Assembly (NCBI GenBank): GCA_019914945.1
Contig: CM034105.1
Span: 1,178,001 to 1,242,000 of the forward strand
Direction: 5' to 3'
DNA from: Typha latifolia
Taxonomy: Eukaryota; Streptophyta; Magnoliopsida; Poales; Typhaceae
DNA length: 64,000 bases
Shown here: positions 37,265 through 49,384 of the stretch, piece by piece
How positions within the stretch are numbered: position 1 is the first letter of the stretch
Layout of the letters: each line of letters starts with the position of its first letter
The notes under the pieces: model-generated
Database searches by the model: none
What the model saw: the letters and a program-made list of their open reading frames with translations, nothing else
Told to the model about the DNA's origin: nothing
Position numbers and translations under genes: made by a program

Positions 37265-39239
37265 ATGAGCACCACCGCCACCGTAGAGCGAACCCCGAAC
37301 CCTAAACGCCCCTCCCTCTTCCTCCGCGACCTCGCCTCCCCTACCCCTTCCCGCCGCTTCGCCACCCCAAGCCAAGCCGCTGCCGTGTCCGCCCTCCGCC
37401 GCGAGAACTTCGCCTCGGCCGCAGCCTCCTCCACCTTGCCTCCTCCGCCCCCCGTCCTCTCCCTCGACGACCGCCACGACTTCTCCCCCGATCCCCTCCT
37501 CGACCTCCCCGCCGCATCGCCGGAGTCTTTCCGAAACCCTAGGCCTTCTCCTCCTCCACCCGCCAAGAGCTACCTCTTCTCTTCACCGTCTCCTATCAAA
37601 ACTAGGTCCAATTTGGGTGCATCGGGCGGAAATGGAACACTTCAGCAGCAGAGCCCTGGGAGTGGGAGTTGGTGGTCACCGGGGAAGAATGGTGGTGGAG
37701 GTGAGGAGAAAGGGAGAGGTTCGCCGGTGGACGGGGTGATGCAGCCGGGGGCGCTGATCACGTTGCCGCCGCCGAGGGAGGTGGCGAGGCCTGAGATGAG
37801 GAGGGATTGCTTGCCCGTAGGAGAGATCGACGAGGAAGAGTGGGTTACTGTTTACGGGTATGATTTCGATCAAATTCCTTGTTTATATTGCTCTTCTTGC
37901 TACAAATTTTGCTACGTAAGATGCTATGATTCTTTTCCTACGTTCAAACAATGTTTTCATGCAGCACAATTATGGTTTGCTCTAGCTATTAGTTCTTCGT
38001 GAGATCATTATGATAGCTGTGGATGTGAATTTACTGTTTATTGATATGTTTGATTGGTTATAAATGATATTATTCGCTGTTAGGCAATATGGATATCTCC
38101 TATTTGGATAAATATAGCCTAGGAAGTACTTCGTTAGATAACAATGATATCGGGTGTAATTTTCACTAATGCAATGGTGATCTCCCTTTTTGTTTTCCTA
38201 TCTAGATTTTCTGCTGGTGATATCAACTTGGTTCTTAGAGAGTTTGAGAAATGTGGAGTCATATTGAAGCACATCTCTGGCCCAAGGGATGCTAACTGGA
38301 TTCATATTTTGTACCAGGTACCATTTTCATCCCTTATTTATATAGGATGTTTAATTCTATTATACCATTTGGCCGTGTTGTGCAACTAAGAGAGCCCTAA
38401 GTGAACTCATGTGATTTCTCTGATGGTTTTGTTGACAAGGTAAGCGACGACAAACATGAGTAACATTTTAAAGATAAGAGGCAGTTGCAAAAGAAGAAAT
38501 AAATTGACTCTTGTTTTTACTCTGTAATTAGTTAACCTTATGAATTTTGTTTACTCGGATATTCAGATCCATCAAAATTGCATGCACCGCAGAACTTCCT
38601 AGTAGAGGCACAAAGAGTCGTGAACATATAAAGTGATCAGGCTGGATATGTAGATGCATACAATCATCTGATACCCCAAGATAGGTTAGCCATAAGAACA
38701 ATCTGTATAATTCAATTGTAGCTTCTACAGTGCTGAAATTTGGGACTTGTATGCCAACAAATTTACTGATGCCCTAACAAAAATCTGTTCAAATATTCTC
38801 ATTACCAGATTGTTCTGGGTCTAGCTCAGGCATAAGAATCTTCTGTTAAATTCTCTTTGATGTTACTTATTTGTTTTCTGTTTGTTTTATTGTTTAGAGC
38901 CGATACGATGCCCAGAAAGCCCTTGCTAAGCATGGTCAGCAGTTAAATAGTGTTCTCATTATTGGGGTGAAGCCTGTGGATCCTTGGCAGCGCCAATATT
39001 TGGATGAGAGCCTCAATAACAACTACAATGGGGGCTTTATAGCTCCCTTGTCCTTGCAGCCTGCAGTAGGGAGCAGATCTCCAGCTTGGAGCACGCAGAG
39101 ACCATCTCCTCACCCTTATCTATTGCAAAATAGTGTTACAAACACTGATAAGAGTGTCCACAGCTGTTCCGCTGGAGCCATTGCTTCTCCTACAAAATCG
39201 GTCCTCTCCAAAGTTATGGACTTGATGTTTGGCATATGA
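37265..39239 (+). CDS. NUP35: Nucleoporin NUP35 (NUP53-like), 3 exons
   Basis: Structural nucleoporin of the inner ring of the nuclear pore complex. Exons: 37265-37857, 38206-38317, 38898-39239; all GT-AG, phases close, 348 aa. The start is the ATG at 37265, after which the protein reads MSTTATVERTPNPKRPSLFL. Residues 1 to about 185 are Pro/Ser-rich and disordered, with short SP/TP motifs. The MPPN/Nup35-type RRM follows (about 190-270): EEWVTVYGFSAGDINLVLRE, then FEKCGVILKHISGPRDANWI, then SRYDAQKALAKHG. The protein ends with a short hydrophobic/amphipathic tail, KSVLSKVMDLMFGI, matching the membrane-binding C-terminal helix known in Nup35/Nup53. No lesion was seen. Exon 1 is much more GC-rich than exons 2-3. 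Confidence 0.92.
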
Positions 39240-40064
39240 TTCTGGAATGCTTCCTTTCTCATTCTCTTCTTTTGTAGGATAGGGCCTTCGACCTACAAGG
39301 AAAATCTGAGTTTTGCCTATGTTTTTCATAGTTTGTAGCTGAATCTGGCCTCATATCTTAAATAGTTGCTGCTGTTACTGAGATGTCAAATGTCTGTGCC
39401 TCTTGATGCCAATTCGAATCGGTTGTTGCTGCTGAAACTTGGTATTCATTTTGGGCAGTTTATGTGCAGGTAATACTGTAGGAAGAGAATTATTCCCCCA
39501 TCATTTTGAAGTATTTCTTCTTATGTTATAAATGGATATTTCTTCCCTTTTTTTCATATTCGTACGAGTTAATTGCATGATATTTTTCAATCATGCCTAT
39601 GTATCTGATGATTGAACTTGAGTCGTGGGCCATTTCATTTCCTTTTTTAAAAATTCTTGCACCTCTTCTTCAAAACTGTACATGAGTTCATAGTTGACTC
39701 ATCCCATTAATCCGGTTCTAATATGATACCGATCAAATCATAAGTTGACATCAATAAGCAAATGTGCACGTATCAGAACAAGAATATTAAACTTATACAC
39801 TTATGCGAGGTTGTTATATAAACCATAGATGGAAAATATTCAAATATCCATAAGATTGCAAATTTTACGAACAAATACGTGCTGCCATAACCGCTTTTAT
39901 TAGAAGGTCACGACCACGTTCTCCACTTTTTAAGCTAACAACGAACTAATAACGGCTACTTCGCATCTCTCCGTCACAAGTATTCCTTAAAAAAGTTTAG
40001 AGCGTTAAACAGGGATAATTAAAGTTAGGCGGATCGAGGAGATTAAAACGAGAAGAAGAAAGAA
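39240..40064. other. Intergenic between NUP35 and the phytocyanin
   Basis: About 0.8 kb: NUP35 3' UTR and flank, then the upstream region of the phytocyanin. I see no further gene, repeat or clear promoter element. Confidence 0.5.
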
Positions 40065-40732
40065 ATGGCTTCAACCTTGAAGTCTCTGATCATCTTTCTT
40101 CACCATAACTTCGCCGATCATCTTCGCAGTGGCCGCAGGTCGATACGAAGTCGGCGACGCCGTCGGATGGCATCTGCCTGTCATGAACAACGCTGAACTG
40201 TACGAAACTTGGGCCAGCAAGGTCACATTCCATTGTTGGGGACTCGATTTGTGAGTGAATTATCACTCATATTATTAACTTCATGTGGCCTCTAGATCTT
40301 CTTCGTATTGCTTGATTAATATCACAATCTCTTCCTATTCCAGTGTTCACGTACCAGAATGACTCAGTTGTTAGAGTGGATAAAAGAGGCTACCACCATT
40401 GCAACGAGAGTGTTCATGGTACTACGTTCAAGGATGGAAACACCCTCGTTGTTCTTGATAGGCCTGGATTTTACTACTTCGTCAGTGGCTACATCGATCA
40501 CTGCAAGAAGGGCCAGAGGTTGATGATCGAGGTGATCGTGGACCGGCGAACTCCACCGGCAATATCGGCGCCGTCGCCGGCTCCTATGCCGAGTGAAGCA
40601 GCCTCGTGGACAGTATCATCTTTTCATATCTTGGTGTCTCTATGTTACCTCTTATTGATGATGGCTTTGTTGTACCCTAAGTGTCTTAGTAACTTACTTT
40701 CTTATGTAACTCTATCGGAATTTGGTGTCTAG
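40065..40732 (+). pseudogene. Early nodulin-like phytocyanin with two single-base frameshifts, 2 exons
   Basis: Exons 40065-40250 and 40344-40732, GT-AG. From the ATG the protein starts MASTLKSLIIFL (signal peptide), but the rest of the signal and the phytocyanin domain (YEVGDAVGWHLP) lie one base out of phase, so a base has been gained between about 40078 and 40104. A second extra T near 40234 breaks the frame again, before the intron. Exon 2 is open: FTYQNDSVVRVDKRGYHHCN, FYYFVSGYIDHCKKGQRL, a Pro/Ala-rich linker, then a hydrophobic tail typical of a GPI-anchor signal. Three of the four copper-ligand positions are replaced (Asn for the first His, Ser for Cys, Leu for Met/Gln), as in non-copper ENODLs, while the disulfide cysteines remain. 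Either a young pseudogene or two sequencing errors; both breaks are single-base. Confidence 0.72.
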
Positions 40733-41699
40733 AGAAGGAGAATTGAAAGTTTATCATAAAGTTTTTATGCATGAAGACGATGAATAACAGATAAAGTTCT
40801 TATTTCCTTCGTAGGGGACCTTTATTTGTGTTTTTTTAAAAAATCATTTTTAGTACATAAAATCTAAAGTATTGATTAAAATGCATAAGTCTAAACTAAA
40901 CCACGGTTACTATTAATAATTGAAAAAAATTGAAGACTATACCACGTGTCCGCACCACGTGATGCCGACAGTCGTTCTCGTCTTCTGCTCTCTGGTATTT
41001 GATTCCCCACAGCGATCTGAGGCGGTCTCGATTAAATAAATACAGAAAATTATAAATGATATATACCTTTTTTTTTTTATACTAGAGGGCTATTTGAATT
41101 AAAATAAAACTTAGATTTTAGTAATATAAAAATTAGGCTTTGTTCGCTTTTTTATACTAAATATATTTTTTATAATGAAATAAATACACACGATTTTCTC
41201 ATAATGACCCAATTTTATTATTTTGAATACTTAAATATTTTATACGCAAATGTCTCTCATAAAAACCTATTTTGTTGTAAAATATATATATTGCCTCAAA
41301 ATAATTACAAACAGGTGCCCTTCCATATGAGTAAAAAGAGGGTAACTAGCTGGTTGGCTGCTTCGTTTGTAACATAATGGGAAAGAGAAAAGAAAAGAAA
41401 TATAATTAAAAGAGATTATTACATTGGTGGAGATGCCCAGTAGAAGGGCACGAGTCAACTAAGGGGGATCAGAGAACTGGACTCGAAGATGACTGATTCC
41501 AGCACTTTACTATGAGCAAATAGAAGGGCTTTTAAGAGGCTCTCAGCCTTAAAATGTATTAATCTTTTGAAAGGTTGAAGGCAGAAAGCAGCTATGAAGG
41601 AGGTGGAATAAGATCTCCTATTTGCTTTTTATATTAAAAAAAAAAAAAAAAAAACTCAGACAACAATCTAATTAAGTTTAATTAATAAGAACTCGATGT

Positions 41700-41972
41700 T
41701 TTTATACTTCCTAAATTACTCTTATTTTACTCCTCTCCTCTAATATGACTCTTGAAATTAAACAAGAGTACTTCGATACATATATCCTGTGGATTCAATT
41801 TTTGGATACAATTTTATTATATTAGAGCCTTGATTAATTAACGTTTGTTTTCAAACTTTTTCAAAGGCTTCATTTAGTTTCATAAGTAACTTGAAATGAT
41901 CTTCATGTTAAATTACATCTATCTGTCAAATGGAATGATATGACTTAATAATTTTTTAGCAACTAGAAGATT
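41700..41972 (+). repeat. Dispersed repeat B, copy 2
   Basis: Degenerate relative of 6720-7016 in the same orientation, with the shared blocks listed there. No ORF. Confidence 0.7.
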
Positions 41973-42437
41973 CTATTTATAAATAGTTAAAAGATAGGGA
42001 TTTTTATTTATGATATGAATAAAATATAGATCGTTATTTACAGTTTGGTTCTTAAATAAAAGTTGATGTATATTTGTCTGCTTAAATTTAAGCAGCATAG
42101 TAGAAAGTCTTAGTCGTTAGTCACATCTAAGTTACATTCTTATGCGATTCAAAAACATATCACACGATCATATGAATTGAAACCAACCGCAGAGTTGGTT
42201 GTACGTACATTAATATCTACAGTAGTAAGTTTGGAGCTTTGCCATTTATCTCGAGATCAACCAAACTTGGTCTAATTAATGATCAAAAGATCTTACAATT
42301 AATCATGACAGTTACAAAAGGTGACCTATCGATGAATAGTACCAAATTACAGTAACAAACGAATCCTACCAAACGACCAAAGGTTATAACTTCAAATCAC
42401 ATCTAAACTCAAATAGAGAATTTTGCACGGACACAGG

Positions 42438-42438
<1 letters not shown>

Positions 42439-42480
<42 letters not shown>
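42439..42480. repeat. (AT)n microsatellite
   Basis: An uninterrupted TA dinucleotide run of about 40 bp. Confidence 0.95.
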
Positions 42481-42482
<2 letters not shown>

Positions 42483-42687
42483 TAATGTAGTATGTATCTG
42501 TTATCGATTTAATTTATTTGTGGCCCATTCCAATAGGACATTTTTCATGATCATGTCTTATAGAATCTTTAATTATGAATAAAAATAAATAAATAAATAA
42601 ATAACAACTAATTATGCTTCGCTTAATTATAAAAAAATTAATGAGTGATCATATATCCTCCAAAGAAAAGAAAAGAAAAAAAAGTTT

Positions 42688-43230
42688 AAATACATTTTAG
42701 CCCGTGTACTTATGCCCAAAATTATTTTAAAATATTTCAAACTAGTTTATGTACTTACGACTAAACTTAAATTGTTAATTTTCTATCAAAGTTAAGAGAG
42801 CGCGCCAAAGTGACCATAATGCCCCGTTGTAGTTTATTAGGCAAAATAGATGAGTTTTTTTATTTATCTAATTTTTTTAATCTCATATTTGTCTTGTTAC
42901 CAGATGTGATATAACTATTAGACTTCATAAAAATCGGGTTTAATAAAATTTACTATATAGTTAGCACATTCTAAAAAATAAGAGATGAAAATAGGTAAAT
43001 ATTTTTTGAAGATAAAAAAAAATGCTTATATTAGAGAGGAATAACATTTTTGCCCATAAAAAAATTAAACATAGATAGTATTTAATAATTCTTTGAGCGC
43101 ACTACGTTAATTTAAATGAAAAAGCTAACGGTCTCACTTTAGTCGTAAGTATATGAATTGATACGAGACTTTTTAAAATATACAAAAATAAATTAATTTT
43201 GAACATAAATACAAAATATAAAATATATTT
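42688..43230. mobile_element. Non-autonomous element with long terminal inverted repeats (foldback MITE)
   Basis: A 543-bp AT-rich segment whose ends are imperfect inverted repeats of roughly 125 bp (left about 42688-42815, right about 43093-43230). The best-matching part is GTACTTACGACTAAA on the left, near 42762, against its reverse complement near 43138-43155. The left end begins AAATACATTTTA and the reverse complement of the right end begins AAATATATTTTA. No ORF. I could not define a target-site duplication, so class (Mutator-like, foldback or other) is open. Confidence 0.7.
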
Positions 43231-46135
43231 AATCTAAAACAAAGAGAAGAAGATACTGTTTACATCCCCTTGTTATAGTTTGTCTTCTTCCTTCTCTATT
43301 AACATCTCAACAAATGGGGAAGTCATTGTCATGCTTAGTCCATTAGTTCGAGCAAAATCTTGGAGATCTACCAATGTTTATTTGCAAGCATTCTATCTCT
43401 CTCTCTCTCTCTTGCTGTGTGGGCTCTACAATATTGTCGAAAAAGAATAAAACACTAATCAATTTGATTGCTTGTGATACGATGATGTAAGAGTGTAGGT
43501 GGGCTCCAATTATTTTATTTTTTTTCAAAAAAAATAACTGTGGGTGGGCTCTACAATCTTTTTGAAGAATCACCACCAACCAAGTTGATTGCTTCTTCAT
43601 GGTGATATGACACTTTAGCTAGATGGTGATGACACAAAGATTGGCTGGAATTTCTTGCTTGCCTCCAATTTCTTTTTGGTGGAATGTGGTCTCTTCCTTG
43701 TTCTGCAGTTTGGAAGAGAATCTCCTTAAGTCAACAGTTCCATCACTAAGATTATTGCACTACTAGATCTCATTATTGGTGCAAAGGAGGGGATTCTACT
43801 GGAGGAGTTAAGCTTAGGATATTGTTGTAACAAGGAATTAAACCTAGAGCAAAAGTTTTGAAGTCAGATTTTGTATTTGTTTATAATCATATAAGCATTT
43901 TATATTTAATTTTGAGATGCAAAAATAATTAAATATGCAGAATACTGATATATATATATATATATATATACGCGCACGAACAAATTTGATATTCTTTATG
44001 CAAAGTTAATATGCACAAGTGAGGATATATTTTAGTGTATAGTTAAGAGAGATTTTACTCAGATAACTAGCTATTTTGTGATCATAATTATTGTTGATAG
44101 AGTACGAGAGTGATTGAGAATACTACCTTACTGGTCTAATAACAAGCTAGAGTAAAACTAGTTGATTTTGAATTTAAACTTTTGAAAAAGATTGGTTCAG
44201 TGGATGTGTCACTGATGGTTGATCTGAAGAAAAGAAAAATATGATATTAACAAATAACAAATAATAATGACATGTTGTGAGATAAATGTGCGTGTAGTGA
44301 TCTATTAGTATATATATATATATATTAGCACGCATAATCTTAAGTAATGCTATACTTACAAAACCTCTGCAAATATTCCAGAATTGATACTTTACTTTGA
44401 TGTGGTATTATTACGTTGGTTGATAGTTCATTTCTCTATTTCATAACTATATATCACTATCAATAGAAATAATAATACAATATCATCTTATTTATATAAT
44501 ATTTATAAAGTGTATTTTTGTTTAGCATCTCTAGAATCTTAGTGTTACACGTGAGTACTGATACTATACAAGTGTCTGTACAATCATTAATGCACAATAT
44601 CTCTAGCCACAAGTTATTTCCAATTGTATCTCTAGCTCACTGTTTCAAAACTCAATTGGTAAAGTAAAACCAGAGCAATTTTCTAGCGTTTTCTTACAGA
44701 CTTCTTTTTGCCGGCCGAGCTCTCCTAGGGTTTGGCAAAGGAGCTTTTTGTCAGGTTTTCTTCTTCGCAACCTCGTCAATAAGATTTTTTTTCACTCTCA
44801 TTCTTTTACCCAAAGGCTAATGAAAGGGAGAAACCCCCTTCCCTCGTTCTCCCTTTTTTTTTTCGTCTCTTAAAAGTTGGAGCTTTCTTCTCTCTTCATT
44901 TACGTCCTCATTGCCACCACTCACCGTCCAAAATCCTCTCAACGTTATTGTCCACTGCTACCACCCTTCTCCATTTTCACATCGCACCTTCCCTCCACAT
45001 GCTCCTTTCCTTTCCCGTTGGCGCTCTCCTCTAAGCTCTTCTTCACACCCTCATAGGATCTATGCTTGGTCATCGCTCCTATGCTGAATCCAAGTCTATC
45101 GCATCCCTACCCTACCCCACCCCCCGCCCCTGTTGGATTTGAGTTTCTCGTTGCTCCCTTGCGTAGATCTAGACATGTCGCCCCTCCACCTCACTCCCTA
45201 TCAGAGAATAGACTCAACCATTCTCCTCTTTACTGAATCTCTCCCATCCCTTCCTCTGCCTGATCTCTTGTTGCTACTGAGCTCCCTCACTCATTGGTGC
45301 CCATGTGCTACTGGGTGGGTAAGGCTCCTCTAAGTGCCGCGCAGATTTGGGACCTGTTTAGAGTAGCAACTTGTGCTTATCGGCGTGTGATTGACTCCGA
45401 GTTTTACTCTTTTATTTTGCTCTGTTGCTAATTTAGGGTGTTGTAAGTCTTCTAGTTTACTGTTCTAGGTGGATGTTCTCCAATTTCTATCTTTGTAGAT
45501 TCTCGGGGCCTATGCCAACTGGACTATTGAATATGCAAGCGAGACTTTTTGCTCCTCCAAATTTATAGGTTATTTTTCATTTCAATTCTCCAATGTGCAC
45601 AACACTTGATGCTCTATTCTAAAATTATAGCGTTGTTTATTAATTTGTGTTAAAAGAACCGTCACTCTATCTTCCCTCTATTTTGTGTATCAGGTTGCAT
45701 AAATATAACTTTTAGATGTTAATAAATTATCCTACCTTATAAATAACTGTCACTCATGAACTTAAACCAATTTTTACGCAACTTAGGTGAGTTATAAACA
45801 TTAATTTTATTTACAAACTACACTAGCATTTATACTGTTTGCATCTTCAAAATTGCTTGTAGAATAAATAGACGTACTAAAAAATAGTGCCTTTATTATC
45901 CAGCTAAATTTTTTTTTCAATGCTTTATATATATATATATATATTAACCAGTCTTCATCGTTTAACTTTCTGAGTCTAGTTTTAAATTTAGAGATTTTTA
46001 GCACTCTTCTAGCTAGTTTAGATTCATGCACCCAGGGACATATCCAAAGCAACCTCCTTCAATTTTTATTATTTTTTGCATTCTATCATTAACAGGTTAA
46101 TCATATAACATCAATTTAATACAGTATCAGAGCTC

Positions 46136-46138
<3 letters not shown>

Positions 46139-46222
<84 letters not shown>
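46139..46222. repeat. Compound (TC)n(TA)n microsatellite
   Basis: About 26 TC units run directly into about 15 TA units. Confidence 0.97.
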
Positions 46223-46226
<4 letters not shown>

Positions 46227-46529
46227 TAACTATAAGTAATTTTCAGAGGATTAATGGTTGCCTGGGGGGGAGGCAACTCTAATTGTATGCAGTGGAGGAG
46301 TTGAGAAGGTGCAATCGACCCCACATTTTTAATTAGGTTGGCAAATCCAAGCTGGATTGCAGGACATGTCATGAGTGAGCTAAGGTGTAAGTATAACAAA
46401 CCAGATTTCGGTTCATTAAACACGCTCATCCTGTCATCGATTCACGCCAAAACATTCCAGTGAACATAATATTAGATTCCAGATCAAAATGTAAGTGGAG
46501 GGGTTGCAATTGCTCCAGATATCTTCTTC

Positions 46530-46561
46530 CATGGCATGGCATGGCATGGCATGGCATGGCA
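46530..46561. repeat. (ATGGC)n pentanucleotide repeat
   Basis: Six exact ATGGC units, followed by a short CT run at about 46565-46583. Confidence 0.95.
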
Positions 46562-47001
46562 GTCCTCTCTCTCTCTCTCTCTCCTCGATCCCGCTAAGGG
46601 GAAAAATTAATGGGATTAGGTAGACATTGGCATCGGTGGGTTGTCAAATTGTACGAACGAAGGACCACGGATGAAGGACAGTAGGAGAGCCAAGAAATAC
46701 TCCTCATTATTCCATCCTTCCATCACTTTGTTAATCACTTCTTAAGACAAGAGAGACACATAAGCTTGCGGTTTTGTTTCTTGCTTCTTGTCTTTTTAAG
46801 TTTTTTGTTCAGTTAATTTCTATAACACTTTTTTTTTCTGAAAAATTCGAGAGCATTTGCAACATTTCTTCCAACTTTGTAGTTAGTAACTTATCCTAGG
46901 CTCTTGCAATTTTGCAATTTTTTTTTTCCTTTGATAATTAGTCCGTAGATATATTCATTACAATTCAAAATGTTACATAATGATAGATACAATATTATAA
47001 G

Positions 47002-47246
47002 TTATCGAGTTATTTTTTCTACTCGAGTAAAGAACCTTGATAGAGGAGAATTGCTTGGACAATCTGACGCTACTTTATTTCTCGCCTTCCAAATAAACCA
47101 CACGGTGTTAAAGTCATATCTCAAAAGCTTTTTCAAAAGATTAGCGTTAAGATGCATCTCACCCATTCGTCCAAGAAAGCTAGTAGCCGATTCGGATGAA
47201 TCCCTAACGCGTGAATTGGCAAGAGATGAGGAGGAGGTGGTCAACT
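47002..47246 (-). pseudogene. Old LINE-type retroelement relic (minus strand)
   Basis: The minus-strand frame holds NTVWFIWKARNKVASD followed by a region ending FFTRVEKI. W-x-IWKARN is the conserved motif that follows the zinc-binding (zf-RVT) region and precedes the RNase H region in plant LINE polyproteins. Only about 85 codons are open and both ends are broken. This relic is the target into which the younger plus-strand LINE inserted. Confidence 0.45.
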
Positions 47247-47749
47247 GCCCGGCGCACACCAAGGAGGTGCAGCAACAATTCTCCGAAATGCTGAAGGGGA
47301 GCTAGTCCAGGCGGCATGGGAGCCGTGCCCGGGCAACTCGGCGTTGCAAACCGAGCTCTGGGCCCTCAGAATGGCCCTGCAGATGGCGAGCAAAGAAAGC
47401 AGGTTGGTGATAGAAACGGACTGCTCGGAGGCCATCAGATGCATGCAGCAGGTGGACCACTGTCCATGGCGAGTCCGCAATCTGGCGCAGGAGTGCGCGG
47501 AGATAGCAAAAGAATTTTTGGACGTTAGGCTTGCCCACGTAGGGAGGGAAGCCAACGCAGTGGCAGACTGGGCAGCAGCGAAGGCGAGGGTGGCCTCTGG
47601 CTACTGCTACGCAGAGCGGCTAAGCCAGGTTCCATCTGAGCTTTGTAATCTTCTAACTGTCGACGCGGCAACGTCTCGATCGTCTATTAATATATAGCTG
47701 GTCACAGCTCTTTGGCTTTGAAAAAAAAAAAAAGAGGAGGTGGTCAACT
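47231..47749 (+). mobile_element. 5'-truncated LINE insertion with 16-bp target-site duplication
   Basis: The body (47247-47733, 487 bp) contains the 3' end of a LINE ORF2, a short 3' UTR and a 13-bp A-tail (47721-47733). It is bounded by a perfect 16-bp direct repeat, GAGGAGGTGGTCAACT, at 47231-47246 and 47734-47749. A truncated 5' end, an A-tail and a variable-length TSD are the classic products of target-primed reverse transcription. The perfect TSD suggests a fairly recent insertion. Confidence 0.9.
47248..47697 (+). pseudogene. RNase H-like domain (RVT_3) fragment of the LINE polyprotein
   Basis: Open from the truncation point to TAG, about 149 codons with no proper start. It reads GGAATILRNAEGELVQAAWE, then TELWALRMALQMA, VIETDCSEAI and LAHVGREANAVADWAA. 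The Glu in TELWAL, the Asp in ETDC and the Asp in VADW correspond to acidic active-site positions of the RVT_3 (PF13456) RNase H fold. The first catalytic Asp region is cut off by the 5' truncation. It is a retroelement remnant, not a host gene, although such fragments are often annotated as 'ribonuclease H-like protein'. Confidence 0.85.
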
Positions 47750-49350
47750 ATTTCTTGATTGCACTAGCAGAGCGGGGTACACTGCATCGATTTGTGGCAT
47801 TCATTTGATTAGGATTGCTCGGACCGGGACTACACCCACTAGGCTCTTGTAGTTAGGATCTTAATCGTCGATTAAAAAGCCGATATTCTAGAGTAAAATA
47901 AAATAAGTAAAGTGATTCGGTAATATTCTAATTTTAGTGGCCTATAATTAGCGACTCCATTCAAACTCTGCTTGCTTTCACACTAGTTCATAATGTTCTG
48001 CATATAAGTTAATTTAACTCACATAAATAACATTATTTCTTTTACTATAATGCCTTTTTTTTTGTTATTAGTGTACGTACATATTTGTTCTCAACTATAC
48101 CCGAAAAAAGTAGCCATTTATGTTATAAAAAGAAAAGAGATTTTTATATAATAGTCATTGAAAAATATTATATCACTCTTCGTTAATTTATTTATATATA
48201 TTTGTTAATTTTAATAATACTTTTTAAAAGGAATATTATGTTAAAAACTATCCATAATAGCAATTCTGATAACTTAAAAAGAATTAACAGTAATTATGAT
48301 AATTTAAACAAAAATTGTACATTAAAAACTTATTTGAAAATAATTATCTAACTAACATAAGCGTTAAATTTAGGTGATTATGCGTAAAATCTTTTTTTCC
48401 CCTGATTTTAGACGAATAGTATACTGCCACATATCAGTTGCAGTAAATACATGCAACCGTGGCTGCAAAATACCATTTCGTCTTCAATAAATAATTAAAT
48501 AAACAATTCTTTGAGCGCTCATAGTTTTGCTCGTACATTCTTACTACTAAATTAAAGTAGGTTTAACACTTAATTAACGTAGTAGGAGGCTATTAGTGAC
48601 TCAACCACAATTAAAAACTACAATTCCTCCTCATCACACGCGTGGACTTGTGCTAACCGTTCGATTCATCCACTAGACTAATTAAATTTCATTACAGAGC
48701 TTTTTATTGATGGTATAATACTCGTAGTATAAGTGAGGAAGAATAATTGTTATATAAATGCATCATCCTAATTATATAATTAAATACATAATCACATGCT
48801 AATCATGTCTATAGTTCGATCTGCCTTAGATCTATTGTATCTTATCATAATTAAAAAAAATAAAAGACATTAACATATGCTGACATGTGATGCGTCTATT
48901 AGTGGAGGTCTTTTTAAAGAAATTAGGCTTAAGCTACGTAGGCTTAAACTAAGATGGATTGTGTTTAACTTTATATAATAACGCCACAATTATATTAGAA
49001 GAAGGCAATAAATGTAAATATAATCTATACTTTGGTCCAGTATATATATTCAACTATATATACGTTTGACTCCCCAAGGAATTTGTTTGACAATGCAAAG
49101 CTACATGATTGGCATAACGATTTGAGTTAGGATTTTTACTCGATTTGAATAGAATAATACTCCAAAAGGGAACCAAGTGCCTCCCACGTATGCATTAAGC
49201 ATTAAAAATTGCAATGTGGTGCTAAATAAGGAAATGGACAAGAACAAGTTAGTTGGGTGACGAATTAAAATAATAGTCTACATTTAGTAACCAGCCAGGG
49301 AATATTTAGACTTAAATAATCCTCAATATTTAAGACATGTGTCTTCAAAA

Positions 49351-49384
<34 letters not shown>

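Larger units (their letters stand above)
40733..47001. other. Gene-poor, repeat-rich region
   Basis: 6.3 kb without a supportable gene. It contains dispersed repeat B copy 2, a long-inverted-repeat MITE (42688-43230), (AT)n runs (42439-42480, about 43950-43970, about 44310-44326), a (TC)n(TA)n block (46139-46222) and an (ATGGC)n run. ORFs at 45133-45333 and 43343-43600 show no family features. Confidence 0.6.

Noticed and set aside
45133..45333. 66-codon ORF in a C/T-rich stretch
   Set aside because: Low-complexity Leu/Ser/Pro content from pyrimidine-rich DNA; no homologous motif recognised.
47241..47555. 104-codon minus-strand ORF over the LINE RNase H region
   Set aside because: Antisense shadow; the plus-strand frame carries the RNase H motifs, and the A-tail and TSD give the orientation.
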